DNA from: Acidimicrobiia bacterium
GTDB taxonomy: Bacteria > Actinomycetota > Acidimicrobiia > Acidimicrobiales > Ilumatobacteraceae
Assembly (NCBI GenBank): GCA_013811855.1
Contig: JACCUL010000095.1
Location: 1 to 13,775 of the forward strand
Direction of reading: 5' to 3'
DNA length: 13,775 nucleotides
A program made the position numbers and the translations under genes. Below the pieces are notes generated by a model. It was not told where the DNA came from, did not search any database, and was given only the letters and a program-made list of their open reading frames with translations. This document shows positions 5,892-12,320 of the stretch, in pieces (position 1 is the stretch's first letter; every line of letters begins with the position of its first letter).

Positions 5892-6866
5892 ATGCCCGCC
5901 CTGACCGTCACCGACCCGCTCGTCCTGCCCCGCATCACCGGTCCAGCCGCCACGTCCGTCGCCCGACCGGTCGCCACCGTCGCCGGGTCGCACCACGCCC
6001 TCGAGGGCGCCGGCTTCCCGGTCGCCCGACCGTTCCCCGGCAACGTGAGCTGGTCCGCCACCGACCCGTTCATCCTCCTCGACCACATCGGCCCGTCTGT
6101 CAACGGGCCCGGTGAGTCGGCCGGCGCACCGTGGCACCCGCACCGCGGCTTCGAGACCGTCACGTACGTGCTCGACGGCGAGGTCGCCCACCACGACAGC
6201 AATGGCGGCGGCGGCGTGATCGGCGAGGGCGACACGCAGTGGATGACGGCCGGCGCCGGGATCCTCCACGACGAGCTGCCGACCGAGCGCCTGTACCGCC
6301 AGGGCGGCGCCATGCACGCCGTGCAGCTGTGGGTCAACCTGCCCGGCGAGCTGAAGATGACCCCTCCCCGGTACCAGGCGATCACGGCGCCGGACCTGAC
6401 GCTGCTGACCACGCACGACGGCGGCGCCCTGCTGCGGGTGATCGCCGGCTCGGTCGACGGGCACGCCGGGCCGGGTTCGACGTACACGCCGATCACGTAC
6501 GCGCACGCCACGGTCGCGCCGGGTGCCGAGCTCGCCGTGCCGTGGACGCCGGACTACTCGGCCATGGCCTTCGTGCTGACGGGGTCCGGCCACGCCGGTC
6601 CGGCCGGGCATCCGATCGGACAGGACGACCTCGTCGTCTTCGGGCCGGGCGACCACGTGCAGCTGCGCGCCGGTACCGCCGGCGGTGAGCATCCGGCGCT
6701 CGACGTGCTGCTGCTCGGCGGCCGTCCGCTGCGCGAGCCGATGATCCAGTACGGCCCGTTCGTGATGAGCACGCGGGCGCAGATCATCGAGGCCATGAAG
6801 GACTTCCAGGCCGGTCGCCTGGGTGTCATCCCGGCCGGCGAGCTGGGCGACCGTCGCTACGCCTGA
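5892..6866 (+). CDS. Pirin family protein (bicupin)
   Basis: This 324-aa protein carries a pirin N-terminal cupin (about 25-150) and a C-terminal pirin domain (about 200-305). The metal site equivalent to that of human pirin is complete: H82 and H84 in WHPHRGFETVTYVLDGE, and H126 and E128 in GILHDE. Pirins bind Fe or other divalent metals; some bacterial members oxidise flavonols such as quercetin (YhhW-like), others affect pyruvate metabolism or stress responses. The role here cannot be fixed. It is slightly longer than the usual ~290 residues, with a variable N-terminal ~25 residues before the conserved start. The start is firm: ATG with GGAGG 6 nt upstream. Its stop overlaps tail to tail with the membrane protein gene that follows on the other strand. 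Confidence 0.93.
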   Translation: MPALTVTDPLVLPRITGPAATSVARPVATVAGSHHALEGAGFPVARPFPGNVSWSATDPFILLDHIGPSVNGPGESAGAPWHPHRGFETVTYVLDGEVAHHDSNGGGGVIGEGDTQWMTAGAGILHDELPTERLYRQGGAMHAVQLWVNLPGELKMTPPRYQAITAPDLTLLTTHDGGALLRVIAGSVDGHAGPGSTYTPITYAHATVAPGAELAVPWTPDYSAMAFVLTGSGHAGPAGHPIGQDDLVVFGPGDHVQLRAGTAGGEHPALDVLLLGGRPLREPMIQYGPFVMSTRAQIIEAMKDFQAGRLGVIPAGELGDRRYA

Positions 6867-7522
6867 ATGGGCGTTGCCTCCGGGCGCGACGGCCTCCCGC
6901 CGGCGAGGTGTCGATCGAGTACGTGCGCGCCGGCGGCCAGGGCCACGAACGTGCCGCCGACGACCACCAGGTTGCCGATCACGCGGGCGTAGCCGGAGTC
7001 GATCGGGTCCATGAAGGGGTACGGGTACCACTCGACGATGGCGCCCCGGATCATTGTGAACAGGCCCCACGCGGCGAGGAAGACGAGCGACGAGCCGGCG
7101 ACCGGCCAGGTGGTCTGATCGCGCGGACCGAACAGCAGCCACCCGGACACGCACAGCAGTGGTGATGCGGTGTGCAGCAGGAAGTCGGCCACCGCGGCCT
7201 GACCGGTGAGGTCCTGGAGGTCGCTCAGCGCGAGGTGGAACACGACGAACGTCAGCAGGATGCCAACGACGCCGATCAGCCGGACCGTGCGGAACGGATT
7301 CGTGGGACGGGCCCGGCCGAGGGCCAGCACCGCCGTCGAGACGCCGACGGCGATGTTGGACAGCACGGTGAAGAACACGAAGACGTTGAGTCCCCGCTCC
7401 CACGAGGTGTCGAAGTAGCCGGACTCGTTGCTCCACGCCACCGGCACCTGGACCGCCAGACCGACAGCGACGACGAGCGCGGTGACGCCGAACCACAGTC
7501 GGGCCAGCGGGCTGACGGTCAT
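6857..7522 (-). CDS. Pr6Pr (FAR-17a/AIG1-like) family membrane protein
   Basis: This is a 221-aa integral membrane protein with six predicted helices at about 9-30, 47-68, 79-99, 112-131, 141-159 and 180-201. The pattern, with SN in helix 2 (FFTVLSNI), FHLAL in helix 3, the LLHTASPLL segment and WYPYPFMDP (165-173) before the last helix, matches the Pr6Pr/FAR-17a/AIG1-like family. Distant eukaryotic relatives AIG1 and ADTRP hydrolyse fatty-acid esters of hydroxy fatty acids with a Thr/His pair; a Thr in the TVLSN region (T52) and H117 may be the corresponding residues, which is inference. Bacterial function is unknown. The C-terminal ~18 residues are polar. The stop (TAG, 6859-6857) lies within the last codons of the convergent pirin gene, so the two overlap by 10 bp. 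TACCGT ends 6 nt before ATG 7522 with no Shine-Dalgarno. It is divergent from the flavin monooxygenase. Confidence 0.85.
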   Translation of the reverse strand: MTVSPLARLWFGVTALVVAVGLAVQVPVAWSNESGYFDTSWERGLNVFVFFTVLSNIAVGVSTAVLALGRARPTNPFRTVRLIGVVGILLTFVVFHLALSDLQDLTGQAAVADFLLHTASPLLCVSGWLLFGPRDQTTWPVAGSSLVFLAAWGLFTMIRGAIVEWYPYPFMDPIDSGYARVIGNLVVVGGTFVALAAGAHVLDRHLAGGRPSRPEATPIQA

Positions 7523-7528
7523 GGCGTC

Positions 7529-7534
7529 ACGGTA
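7529..7534 (-). promoter_or_regulatory. Probable leaderless -10 element of the Pr6Pr gene (TACCGT)
   Basis: On the minus strand TACCGT ends 6 nt before ATG 7522 and no Shine-Dalgarno can fit. The identical hexamer precedes the LysE and MBL genes. The divergent monooxygenase -10 candidate lies 56 bp away, so the two promoters share an 81-bp intergenic stretch. Confidence 0.55.
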
Positions 7535-7590
7535 GGTCGTGCGTCGGCGGTTGGCCTGCTTTGGGTGCGGCCGGGCCGGAAAGCCGTCGG

Positions 7591-7596
7591 TAGCGT
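7591..7596 (+). promoter_or_regulatory. Probable leaderless -10 element of the flavin monooxygenase (TAGCGT)
   Basis: TAGCGT ends 7 nt before GTG 7604, and the intervening GCCGACG is not a Shine-Dalgarno. No -35 consensus is visible at normal spacing. Confidence 0.55.
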
Positions 7597-7603
7597 GCCG
7601 ACG

Positions 7604-9199
7604 GTGGATGCGGTGGATGCGGTGGTCGTCGGAGCCGGCTTCTCGGGGATGTACATGCTCCATCGCCTGCGCCGGCTCGGCCTGACGGCCCGCGTCTTCG
7701 AGGCGGCCGCGGACGTCGGCGGCACGTGGTGGTGGAACCGCTACCCCGGCGCTCGCTGCGACATCGAGAGCATGGACTACTCGTACTCGTTCGACCCCAA
7801 GCTGGAGCAGGAGTGGGACTGGACCGAGCGGTACGCCACGCAGCCCGAGATCCTGCGCTACGCCGAGCACGTCGCCGACCGCTTCGACCTGCGCGCCGAC
7901 ATTCACTTCGAAACGCGCGTGATGTCGGCCGTGTTCGACGAGACGGCGGCCACGTGGTCGGTCAGCACGGACCGCGGCGACGACGTCACGTGCCGGTTCC
8001 TGATCCTCGCCGTCGGCGTGCTGTCGACGACGAAGACGCCCGAGGTCGAGGGGCTGGAGACGTTCGGTGGGCGCTGGCACCACACCGGGCGCTGGCCTCA
8101 CGAGGGTGTCGATTTCGCGGGCCTGCGCGTCGGCGTCATCGGCACCGGCTCGTCGGGCATCCAGTCGATCCCGCTGATCGCAGAGCAGGCCGCGCACCTG
8201 ACCGTGTTCCAGCGCACCCCAAACTTCACGATGCCGGCCCGCAACGCGCTGCTCGACCCGGAGACCGTCGCCGCCCTCAAGACGCGGTACGCCGAGCATC
8301 GGCAAGCGGCGCGGATGTCGCGCACCGGCGTGCCGATGACCCCGCCCGAGGAGCTGGCCGTGGCCGCCGAGCCGGCCGAGCGGGAGCAGCGCTACCGGGC
8401 CGGGTGGGACGAGGGCACGCTGTTCGGCATCTCGTCGACGTACGCCGACCTCTACCTCGACAAGGCGGCCAACGACACGGCGGCCGAGTTCGTGCGCGAC
8501 CGCATCCGCGAGGTCGTCGCCGACCCTGCGGTGGCCCAACGGTTGCTGCCGATGGACCACCCGTTCGGGACCAAGCGGCCGTGTCTCGACACGGACTACC
8601 TGGCGACGTTCAACCGCCCCGACGTGTCGCTCGTCGACCTCAGGGAGACGCCGATCGTGCGGATCACCGAGGCCGGCGTCGAGACGACGGCAGGCGAGCA
8701 CGAGCTCGACGCCATCATCTTCGCCACCGGCTTCGACGCCATGACCGGGCCCGTGCTGGCCATCGACATCCAGGGCCGCCAGGGGGCGTCGTTGCGGGAG
8801 CGGTGGGCCGACGGGCCACGGACCTACCTCGGCCTCGCCGTGGCCGGGTTCCCCAACCTGTTCACCATCACCGGCCCGGGCAGCCCGTCCGTGCTCAGCA
8901 ACATGATGGTGTCGATCGAGCAGCACGTCGACTGGATCGCCGACTGCCTGGCCCGGATGGAGGCCGATGGTCGGCGCACGATCGAGGCCACCGAGGAGGC
9001 CCAGCACTTCTGGGTCGCCCACGTCGACGAGGTGGCCGGGATGACGCTGATGCCCCAGGCCAACTCGTGGTACATGGGGGCCAACGTGCCCGGCAAGCCG
9101 CGGGTCTTCATGCCGTACATCGGCGGCGTCGGCACCTACCGCACGATCTGCGACGACGTCGCCGCCGACGACTACCGCGGGTTCCGATTCGATCCGTGA
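7604..9199 (+). CDS. Baeyer-Villiger-type FAD/NADPH monooxygenase
   Basis: This 531-aa flavoprotein has the order of features of type I Baeyer-Villiger monooxygenases. The FAD fold GxGxxG is at 10-15, followed by E33 and DVGGTWWWNRYPGARCD (37-53). The family fingerprint FxGxxxHxxxWP is complete at 154-165 (F154, G156, H160, W164, P165), and the NADPH fold GTGSSG at 180-185 follows. A DAIIFATGFDA segment and FPNLFTITGPGSPS near the C-terminus are typical of the cyclohexanone/phenylacetone monooxygenase group. Such enzymes insert oxygen into ketones to give esters or lactones, or oxidise sulfides; the natural ketone is unknown. GTG 7604 was chosen for its 7-nt distance from TAGCGT and because a Rossmann strand begins at once. 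The 9-bp unit GTGGATGCG is repeated there, giving in-frame GTG codons at 7613 and 7622 as alternative starts. It converges on the small acidic gene, 9 bp between stops. Confidence 0.92.
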   Translation: MDAVDAVVVGAGFSGMYMLHRLRRLGLTARVFEAAADVGGTWWWNRYPGARCDIESMDYSYSFDPKLEQEWDWTERYATQPEILRYAEHVADRFDLRADIHFETRVMSAVFDETAATWSVSTDRGDDVTCRFLILAVGVLSTTKTPEVEGLETFGGRWHHTGRWPHEGVDFAGLRVGVIGTGSSGIQSIPLIAEQAAHLTVFQRTPNFTMPARNALLDPETVAALKTRYAEHRQAARMSRTGVPMTPPEELAVAAEPAEREQRYRAGWDEGTLFGISSTYADLYLDKAANDTAAEFVRDRIREVVADPAVAQRLLPMDHPFGTKRPCLDTDYLATFNRPDVSLVDLRETPIVRITEAGVETTAGEHELDAIIFATGFDAMTGPVLAIDIQGRQGASLRERWADGPRTYLGLAVAGFPNLFTITGPGSPSVLSNMMVSIEQHVDWIADCLARMEADGRRTIEATEEAQHFWVAHVDEVAGMTLMPQANSWYMGANVPGKPRVFMPYIGGVGTYRTICDDVAADDYRGFRFDP

Positions 9200-9208
9200 A
9201 GCGAACTG

Positions 9209-9373
9209 CTACAGGGGCTCGGTGCCGATCTCCTCGCCGGGTTCGCCGAGCATCTCCTCGGGTTGCTCGCGGAGCGTGCGCGTCGACACGTCGTCGGGGA
9301 TCTCCAGCACGTTCGGGTCGTCGATACCGATCGGCTGCGCGGGCGGGTAGTCCTCGGCCGGGTCGTCCGTCAT
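9209..9373 (-). CDS. Small acidic hypothetical protein (54 aa)
   Basis: This short frame runs from ATG 9373 to a TAG at 9209 and encodes 54 residues beginning MTDDPAEDYPPAQPIGID. It is very acidic (about 16 Asp/Glu against 3 Arg and no Lys), Pro-rich, and without a signal peptide, membrane segment or cysteines. Its codons show the strong third-position GC of its neighbours, and it fills the gap between the monooxygenase and LysE genes with no overlap, which argues that it is real. I do not recognise the family. The protein is probably cytosolic and largely disordered, a shape shared by nucleic-acid mimics, small adaptors and unannotated conserved actinobacterial proteins; none of these can be chosen. 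There is no Shine-Dalgarno; TATCGG ends 7 nt before the ATG, a weak -10 lacking the final T. The start codon sits in a 14-bp palindrome. Confidence 0.6.
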   Translation of the reverse strand: MTDDPAEDYPPAQPIGIDDPNVLEIPDDVSTRTLREQPEEMLGEPGEEIGTEPL

Positions 9374-9379
9374 GACGGA
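9366..9379. repeat. 14-bp perfect palindrome centred on the small acidic gene start
   Basis: TCCGTCATGACGGA reads the same on both strands and includes the ATG of the 54-aa gene (9373-9371) and, on the plus strand, an ATG in frame with LysE. It could be an operator at a leaderless start or a chance palindrome in coding sequence. Confidence 0.45.
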
Positions 9380-9457
9380 GCCGATACCCGCGTTCTGTCG
9401 ATGGGAACCCGCCGGAAGCGGTCGATTGCGACGAGCAGTTCGCGTCCGCGCGGTGGC

Positions 9458-9463
9458 TACCGT
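9458..9463 (+). promoter_or_regulatory. Probable leaderless -10 element of the LysE gene (TACCGT)
   Basis: TACCGT ends 7 nt before ATG 9471 and the intervening GCGCCGC offers no Shine-Dalgarno. Spacing and sequence match the flavin monooxygenase and MBL promoters. Confidence 0.55.
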
Positions 9464-9470
9464 GCGCCGC

Positions 9471-10109
9471 ATGCCGCCGCTGTCGAACGTCCTGGCCTTC
9501 GCCGCGGCGTCGATGGCGTTGATCGTCGTGCCGGGGCCGAGCGTGCTGTTCGTCGTCAGCCGGGGCGTGGCGCTCGGCCGGCGGGCCGCGCTGACGACGG
9601 TGGTCGGCAACACCGCCGGCTTCTCGGTGCACATCGTCGCCGTGGCGCTCGGACTCGGCGTACTCGTCGAGCGGTCGGCGACCGTCTTCTGGATCCTCAA
9701 GCTCGCCGGTGCCGGGTACCTCGTCTACCTCGGCGCGCAGGCCGTCCGCCGGCGTCGGGCGCTGGCCGCCGTGCTCGACGCGGCCACCACCCCGCGCTCG
9801 CGCCGGCATCTCCTGCGCGAAGGCTTCCTCGTCGGCATCGCCAACCCCAAGGCCATCGTGTTCCTCGGGGCGATCCTGCCGCAGTTCGTCGAGCGCGAGG
9901 CCGGGCCGGCCGGTTTGCAGATGCTCGTGCTCGGCGGCATCTTCGCCGTGCTCGCCCTGGTCTGCGACAGCGTGTGGGCGCTCGCCGCCGGCGGGGCCCG
10001 TCGGGCGATGGCCGGATCGCCGGAGTGGTTGGAGCGGATGGGCCTCGCCGGCGGGGTGGTCATGATCGCGCTCGGCGCCCGACTCGCCGTCGCCGGTCGC
10101 CCCGAATAG
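9471..10109 (+). CDS. LysE/RhtB family amino-acid exporter
   Basis: This is a 212-aa inner-membrane protein with about six hydrophobic segments (roughly 6-26, 41-65, 70-90, 116-138, 149-172 and 187-207), the size and layout of the LysE/RhtB superfamily. The family hallmark PGPS is at 21-24 in the first helix, and GIANPKAIVFLGAILPQF (122-139) is the conserved segment of the fourth. The charged loop RRRRALAAVLDAATTPRSRR (93-112) is the usual cytoplasmic loop. Family members export amino acids or their derivatives such as threonine, homoserine, leucine or lysine; the substrate here cannot be told. An in-frame ATG at 9372 would add 33 Arg-rich residues before the first helix and is rejected in favour of ATG 9471, which has TACCGT 7 nt upstream. 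It is divergent from the 54-aa acidic gene and followed by the SRPBCC gene on the same strand after 53 bp. Confidence 0.9.
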   Translation: MPPLSNVLAFAAASMALIVVPGPSVLFVVSRGVALGRRAALTTVVGNTAGFSVHIVAVALGLGVLVERSATVFWILKLAGAGYLVYLGAQAVRRRRALAAVLDAATTPRSRRHLLREGFLVGIANPKAIVFLGAILPQFVEREAGPAGLQMLVLGGIFAVLALVCDSVWALAAGGARRAMAGSPEWLERMGLAGGVVMIALGARLAVAGRPE

Positions 10110-10119
10110 GACGGACGCG

Positions 10120-10157
10120 TACGATCGATCAGCGAGTCGGCGGTCGAACCGGAGGAG
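10120..10157 (+). promoter_or_regulatory. Promoter and Shine-Dalgarno of the SRPBCC gene
   Basis: TACGAT (10120-10125) fits TANNNT and lies 37 nt before GTG 10163. GGAGGAG (10151-10157) is a strong Shine-Dalgarno 5 nt before that GTG. This predicts a leadered transcript of about 30 nt 5' UTR. Read-through from the LysE gene, whose stop is 10 bp before TACGAT, is also possible. Confidence 0.55.
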
Positions 10158-10162
10158 CGCAC

Positions 10163-10630
10163 GTGGCAATCGAGCATCCGGGAGTGGTCTCCGATCACGA
10201 CGACGACCGGGCGTGGGCCACGGGAGTCGTCGACGCGTCACCCCACGAGGTGTTCGAGTTCCTCCGTCGTCCGGCCAACCATCGCACCATCAACGGTGAC
10301 CGCTCGGTGCGCGGCACGGTCAACGACGGCTCGCCGCTCGAGCTGGGCAGCACGTTCGGGATGAAGATGAGCCTGTTCGTGCCGTATCGGATCACCTCCA
10401 AGGTGGTCGAGTTCGAGCAGGACCGCCTGATCGCGTGGGCGCACATCGGTGGTCATCGCTGGCGCTGGGAGCTGGCCCCGGCCCGCGACGACCGGGCCAC
10501 CGTCACCGAGACGTTCGACCTGACGACCGCACGGTTCCCGTCCGGCCTGCGCCTGCTCGGCTACCCCGGCCGTCACGCCGGCAACGTCGCCAGCTCGGTC
10601 GCCGCGCTGCGGGCCCACTTCGAGCACTGA
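10163..10630 (+). CDS. SRPBCC superfamily protein (polyketide cyclase/START-like fold)
   Basis: This is a 155-aa soluble protein with the usual elements of the SRPBCC (Bet v1/START-like) fold. An N-terminal strand and helix reads VVDASPHEVFEFLRRPANHRTING (about 22-45), a mid-sequence loop GSTFGMKM (68-75) leads into strands ending in WELAPARDDRATVTETFDLTTA, and a C-terminal amphipathic helix includes SSVAALRAHFEH. The fold forms a hydrophobic pocket for lipids, polyketides or other ligands, or serves in toxin-antitoxin and chaperone roles; there is no catalytic signature that allows a choice. The start is firm: GTG with GGAGGAG 5 nt upstream, one of three Shine-Dalgarno genes here. It converges on the DEAD-box helicase gene with 19 bp between stops. 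Confidence 0.85.
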   Translation: MAIEHPGVVSDHDDDRAWATGVVDASPHEVFEFLRRPANHRTINGDRSVRGTVNDGSPLELGSTFGMKMSLFVPYRITSKVVEFEQDRLIAWAHIGGHRWRWELAPARDDRATVTETFDLTTARFPSGLRLLGYPGRHAGNVASSVAALRAHFEH

Positions 10631-10637
10631 AAGACGC

Positions 10638-10655
10638 CGCTGCACGTGCTCAGCG
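10638..10655. terminator. Short hairpin between the SRPBCC and helicase 3' ends
   Basis: CGCTG and CAGCG pair around an 8-nt loop, and an alternative GCACGTGC palindrome (10642-10649) lies in the middle. It sits in the 19-bp gap between two convergent genes and touches the helicase stop codon. There is no U-tract, so a terminator role is only suggested by position. Confidence 0.2.
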
Positions 10656-12320
10656 ACGCTCCTGATCGCGGTCGCGGCGGATCGTTGGCCGCTTGCCTTT
10701 GATCGTCGTCTGCTTGATCGCCGCGATCACGGCGTCCGCTGCGGCCTCCGGGACGTCGACGGTGGAAAACCGTTCCGTGATCCGGATCGGTCCGATGTCC
10801 TTGCCGCTGAGGTCCGACTCGTTGGCGATGGCGCCGACGAGATCACCGGGGCGGATGCCCTGGCTGCGGCCGAGCCCGATGAACAGGCGGGTCTTGCGCC
10901 CGTCCGAGCGCTGGACCCGGCCGCCGGGCTTGCCCGTCGTGTGGCGCCGCTCCCTCGAGGGCCGGTCGTCGCGCGGCACGTATTCGGGGATGTCGGCCTC
11001 CTCGACCTCGGCGGCGCGCAGCTCGTGGAAGCGCTTCAGGGCGGCCTCGGCGACCCGGCGCACGTCGCCGTCGGGGGCCAGCTCGTCGACGACGGCGCCG
11101 TAGCGCGTCAGGTCGTCGGAGGTCAGCGCGCGGCGCACGGCCTCGGTCGTGGTCTCGATCTGGCGGGCTCGCAGCTCGGCGACGGACGGCACCTTCTCGA
11201 CCGCGATCGCCGACGACGTCGCCCGCTCGATGTTGGCCAGCAGCCGTTGCTCGCGCGGCTCGGCCAACGTGATCGCCACGCCCTCGCGCCCGGCCCGGCC
11301 GACCCGGCCGATGCGGTGGACGTACGCGTCCGGGTCCGACGGTACGTCGTAGTTGATGACGTGGGTCAGGACGTCCACGTCGAGCCCGCGGGCGGCGACA
11401 TCGGTGGCGATCAGCAGCTCAGCGGTCCCGGCGCGCAGCCGGCCCATCACGCGGTCGCGCTGTTCCTGGCTCATGCCGCCGTGGAGCGCTTCGGCGCGGT
11501 AGCCGCGGCCGCTCATCGTCTCGGTCAACTGGTCGACCTCGTTGCGGGTGCGACAGAACACGAGAGCCGCCGCCGGCGCCTCGACGTCGAGGATGCGTCC
11601 GAGCGCGGCGGACTTGTGCGCCCGCGTGACGATGAACGCCCGCTGGCGCACCAGCGGCGGTCGCTCGTCCGGGCCGCCGGTCGTCCGCTCGATCGTGATG
11701 CGTACGGGCTCGCGCAGGTGACGCTTGGCGATCGTCGCGATGCGCGGCGGCAGGGTCGCCGAGAAGAGGACCGTCTGACGGTCGGCGGGCGTGACGTCGA
11801 GGATGGCTTCGATGTCCTCGGCGAACCCCATGTCGAGCATCTCGTCGGCCTCGTCGAGCACAACCACCTGCACGTCGCCGAGTGCCAGCGTGCCGCGCTG
11901 GATGTGGTCGATGGCCCGGCCGGGCGTGGCGACGACGACGTGGACGCCGTCGCGCAACGCGCCGAGCTGGCGCCCGATCGGCTGGCCGCCGTAGATGGGC
12001 AGCACGCGCGCCCTGAGCTCACGGCCGTAGCGCCACGTCGCCTCGGACACCTGAACGGCCAGCTCCCGAGTGGGGACGAGCACGAGGGCCATCGGTCGGG
12101 CCCGGCTGCCGCCGGACTCGATCCGTTGCAGGATCGGGAGCGCGAAGGCCGCCGTCTTGCCGGTGCCGGTCGCCGCCTGGCCGAGCACGTCACGTCCCTC
12201 CATCATCGGCGGGATGGCGTCGCGCTGGATGGGTGTCGGCTCCTCGTAGCCCAGCGCCGAGAGCGCGGCCAGCAGCTCGGCCCGTAACCCGAGATCGGCG
12301 AAGGTGGTCGTGTCGCTCAC
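10650..12320 (-). CDS. deaD: DEAD-box RNA helicase with C-terminal DbpA-type RNA-binding domain (DeaD/CsdA-like)
   Basis: This 556-aa ATP-dependent RNA helicase is expected to unwind structured RNA in ribosome assembly, mRNA decay or cold adaptation. RecA domain 1 carries a Q motif (about 8-33, Q32), Walker A ATGTGKT (50-56), PTREL (83-87), TPGR (132-135), DEAD (156-159) and SAT (187-189). Domain 2 carries RGLD (311-314) and HRIGRVGRAGR (335-345). A helical extension (about 375-445), a charged linker (about 445-475) and a DbpA-like RNA-binding domain (about 476-548: TRLFIGLGRSQGIRPGDLVGAI then GPIRITERFSTVDVP) complete the DeaD/CsdA plan, ending in a basic tail. The GTG start at 12320 overlaps the TGA of the upstream MBL gene as GTGA, so translation is probably coupled; the conserved N-terminus (TTTFADLGL) fits this start. 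Residues further upstream in this frame belong to the shadow of the MBL gene. Confidence 0.94.
   Translation of the reverse strand: MSDTTTFADLGLRAELLAALSALGYEEPTPIQRDAIPPMMEGRDVLGQAATGTGKTAAFALPILQRIESGGSRARPMALVLVPTRELAVQVSEATWRYGRELRARVLPIYGGQPIGRQLGALRDGVHVVVATPGRAIDHIQRGTLALGDVQVVVLDEADEMLDMGFAEDIEAILDVTPADRQTVLFSATLPPRIATIAKRHLREPVRITIERTTGGPDERPPLVRQRAFIVTRAHKSAALGRILDVEAPAAALVFCRTRNEVDQLTETMSGRGYRAEALHGGMSQEQRDRVMGRLRAGTAELLIATDVAARGLDVDVLTHVINYDVPSDPDAYVHRIGRVGRAGREGVAITLAEPREQRLLANIERATSSAIAVEKVPSVAELRARQIETTTEAVRRALTSDDLTRYGAVVDELAPDGDVRRVAEAALKRFHELRAAEVEEADIPEYVPRDDRPSRERRHTTGKPGGRVQRSDGRKTRLFIGLGRSQGIRPGDLVGAIANESDLSGKDIGPIRITERFSTVDVPEAAADAVIAAIKQTTIKGKRPTIRRDRDQERR

Noticed and set aside
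4560..9022. Very long open minus-strand frames spanning the acyltransferase, pirin and monooxygenase region
   Set aside because: They cover unrelated genes on both strands in the wrong frame; only the segment 6857-7522 is a real coding region (Pr6Pr). The rest is a codon-bias artefact.
1600..9199. SDR, dehalogenase and Baeyer-Villiger monooxygenase as one degradation pathway
   Set aside because: They are on different strands with separate promoters and unrelated genes between; no operon or shared regulator site links all three.
9372..9470. Upstream ATG of the LysE gene
   Set aside because: It would add 33 Arg-rich residues before the first helix; ATG 9471 has a well-spaced TACCGT and a normal N-terminus.
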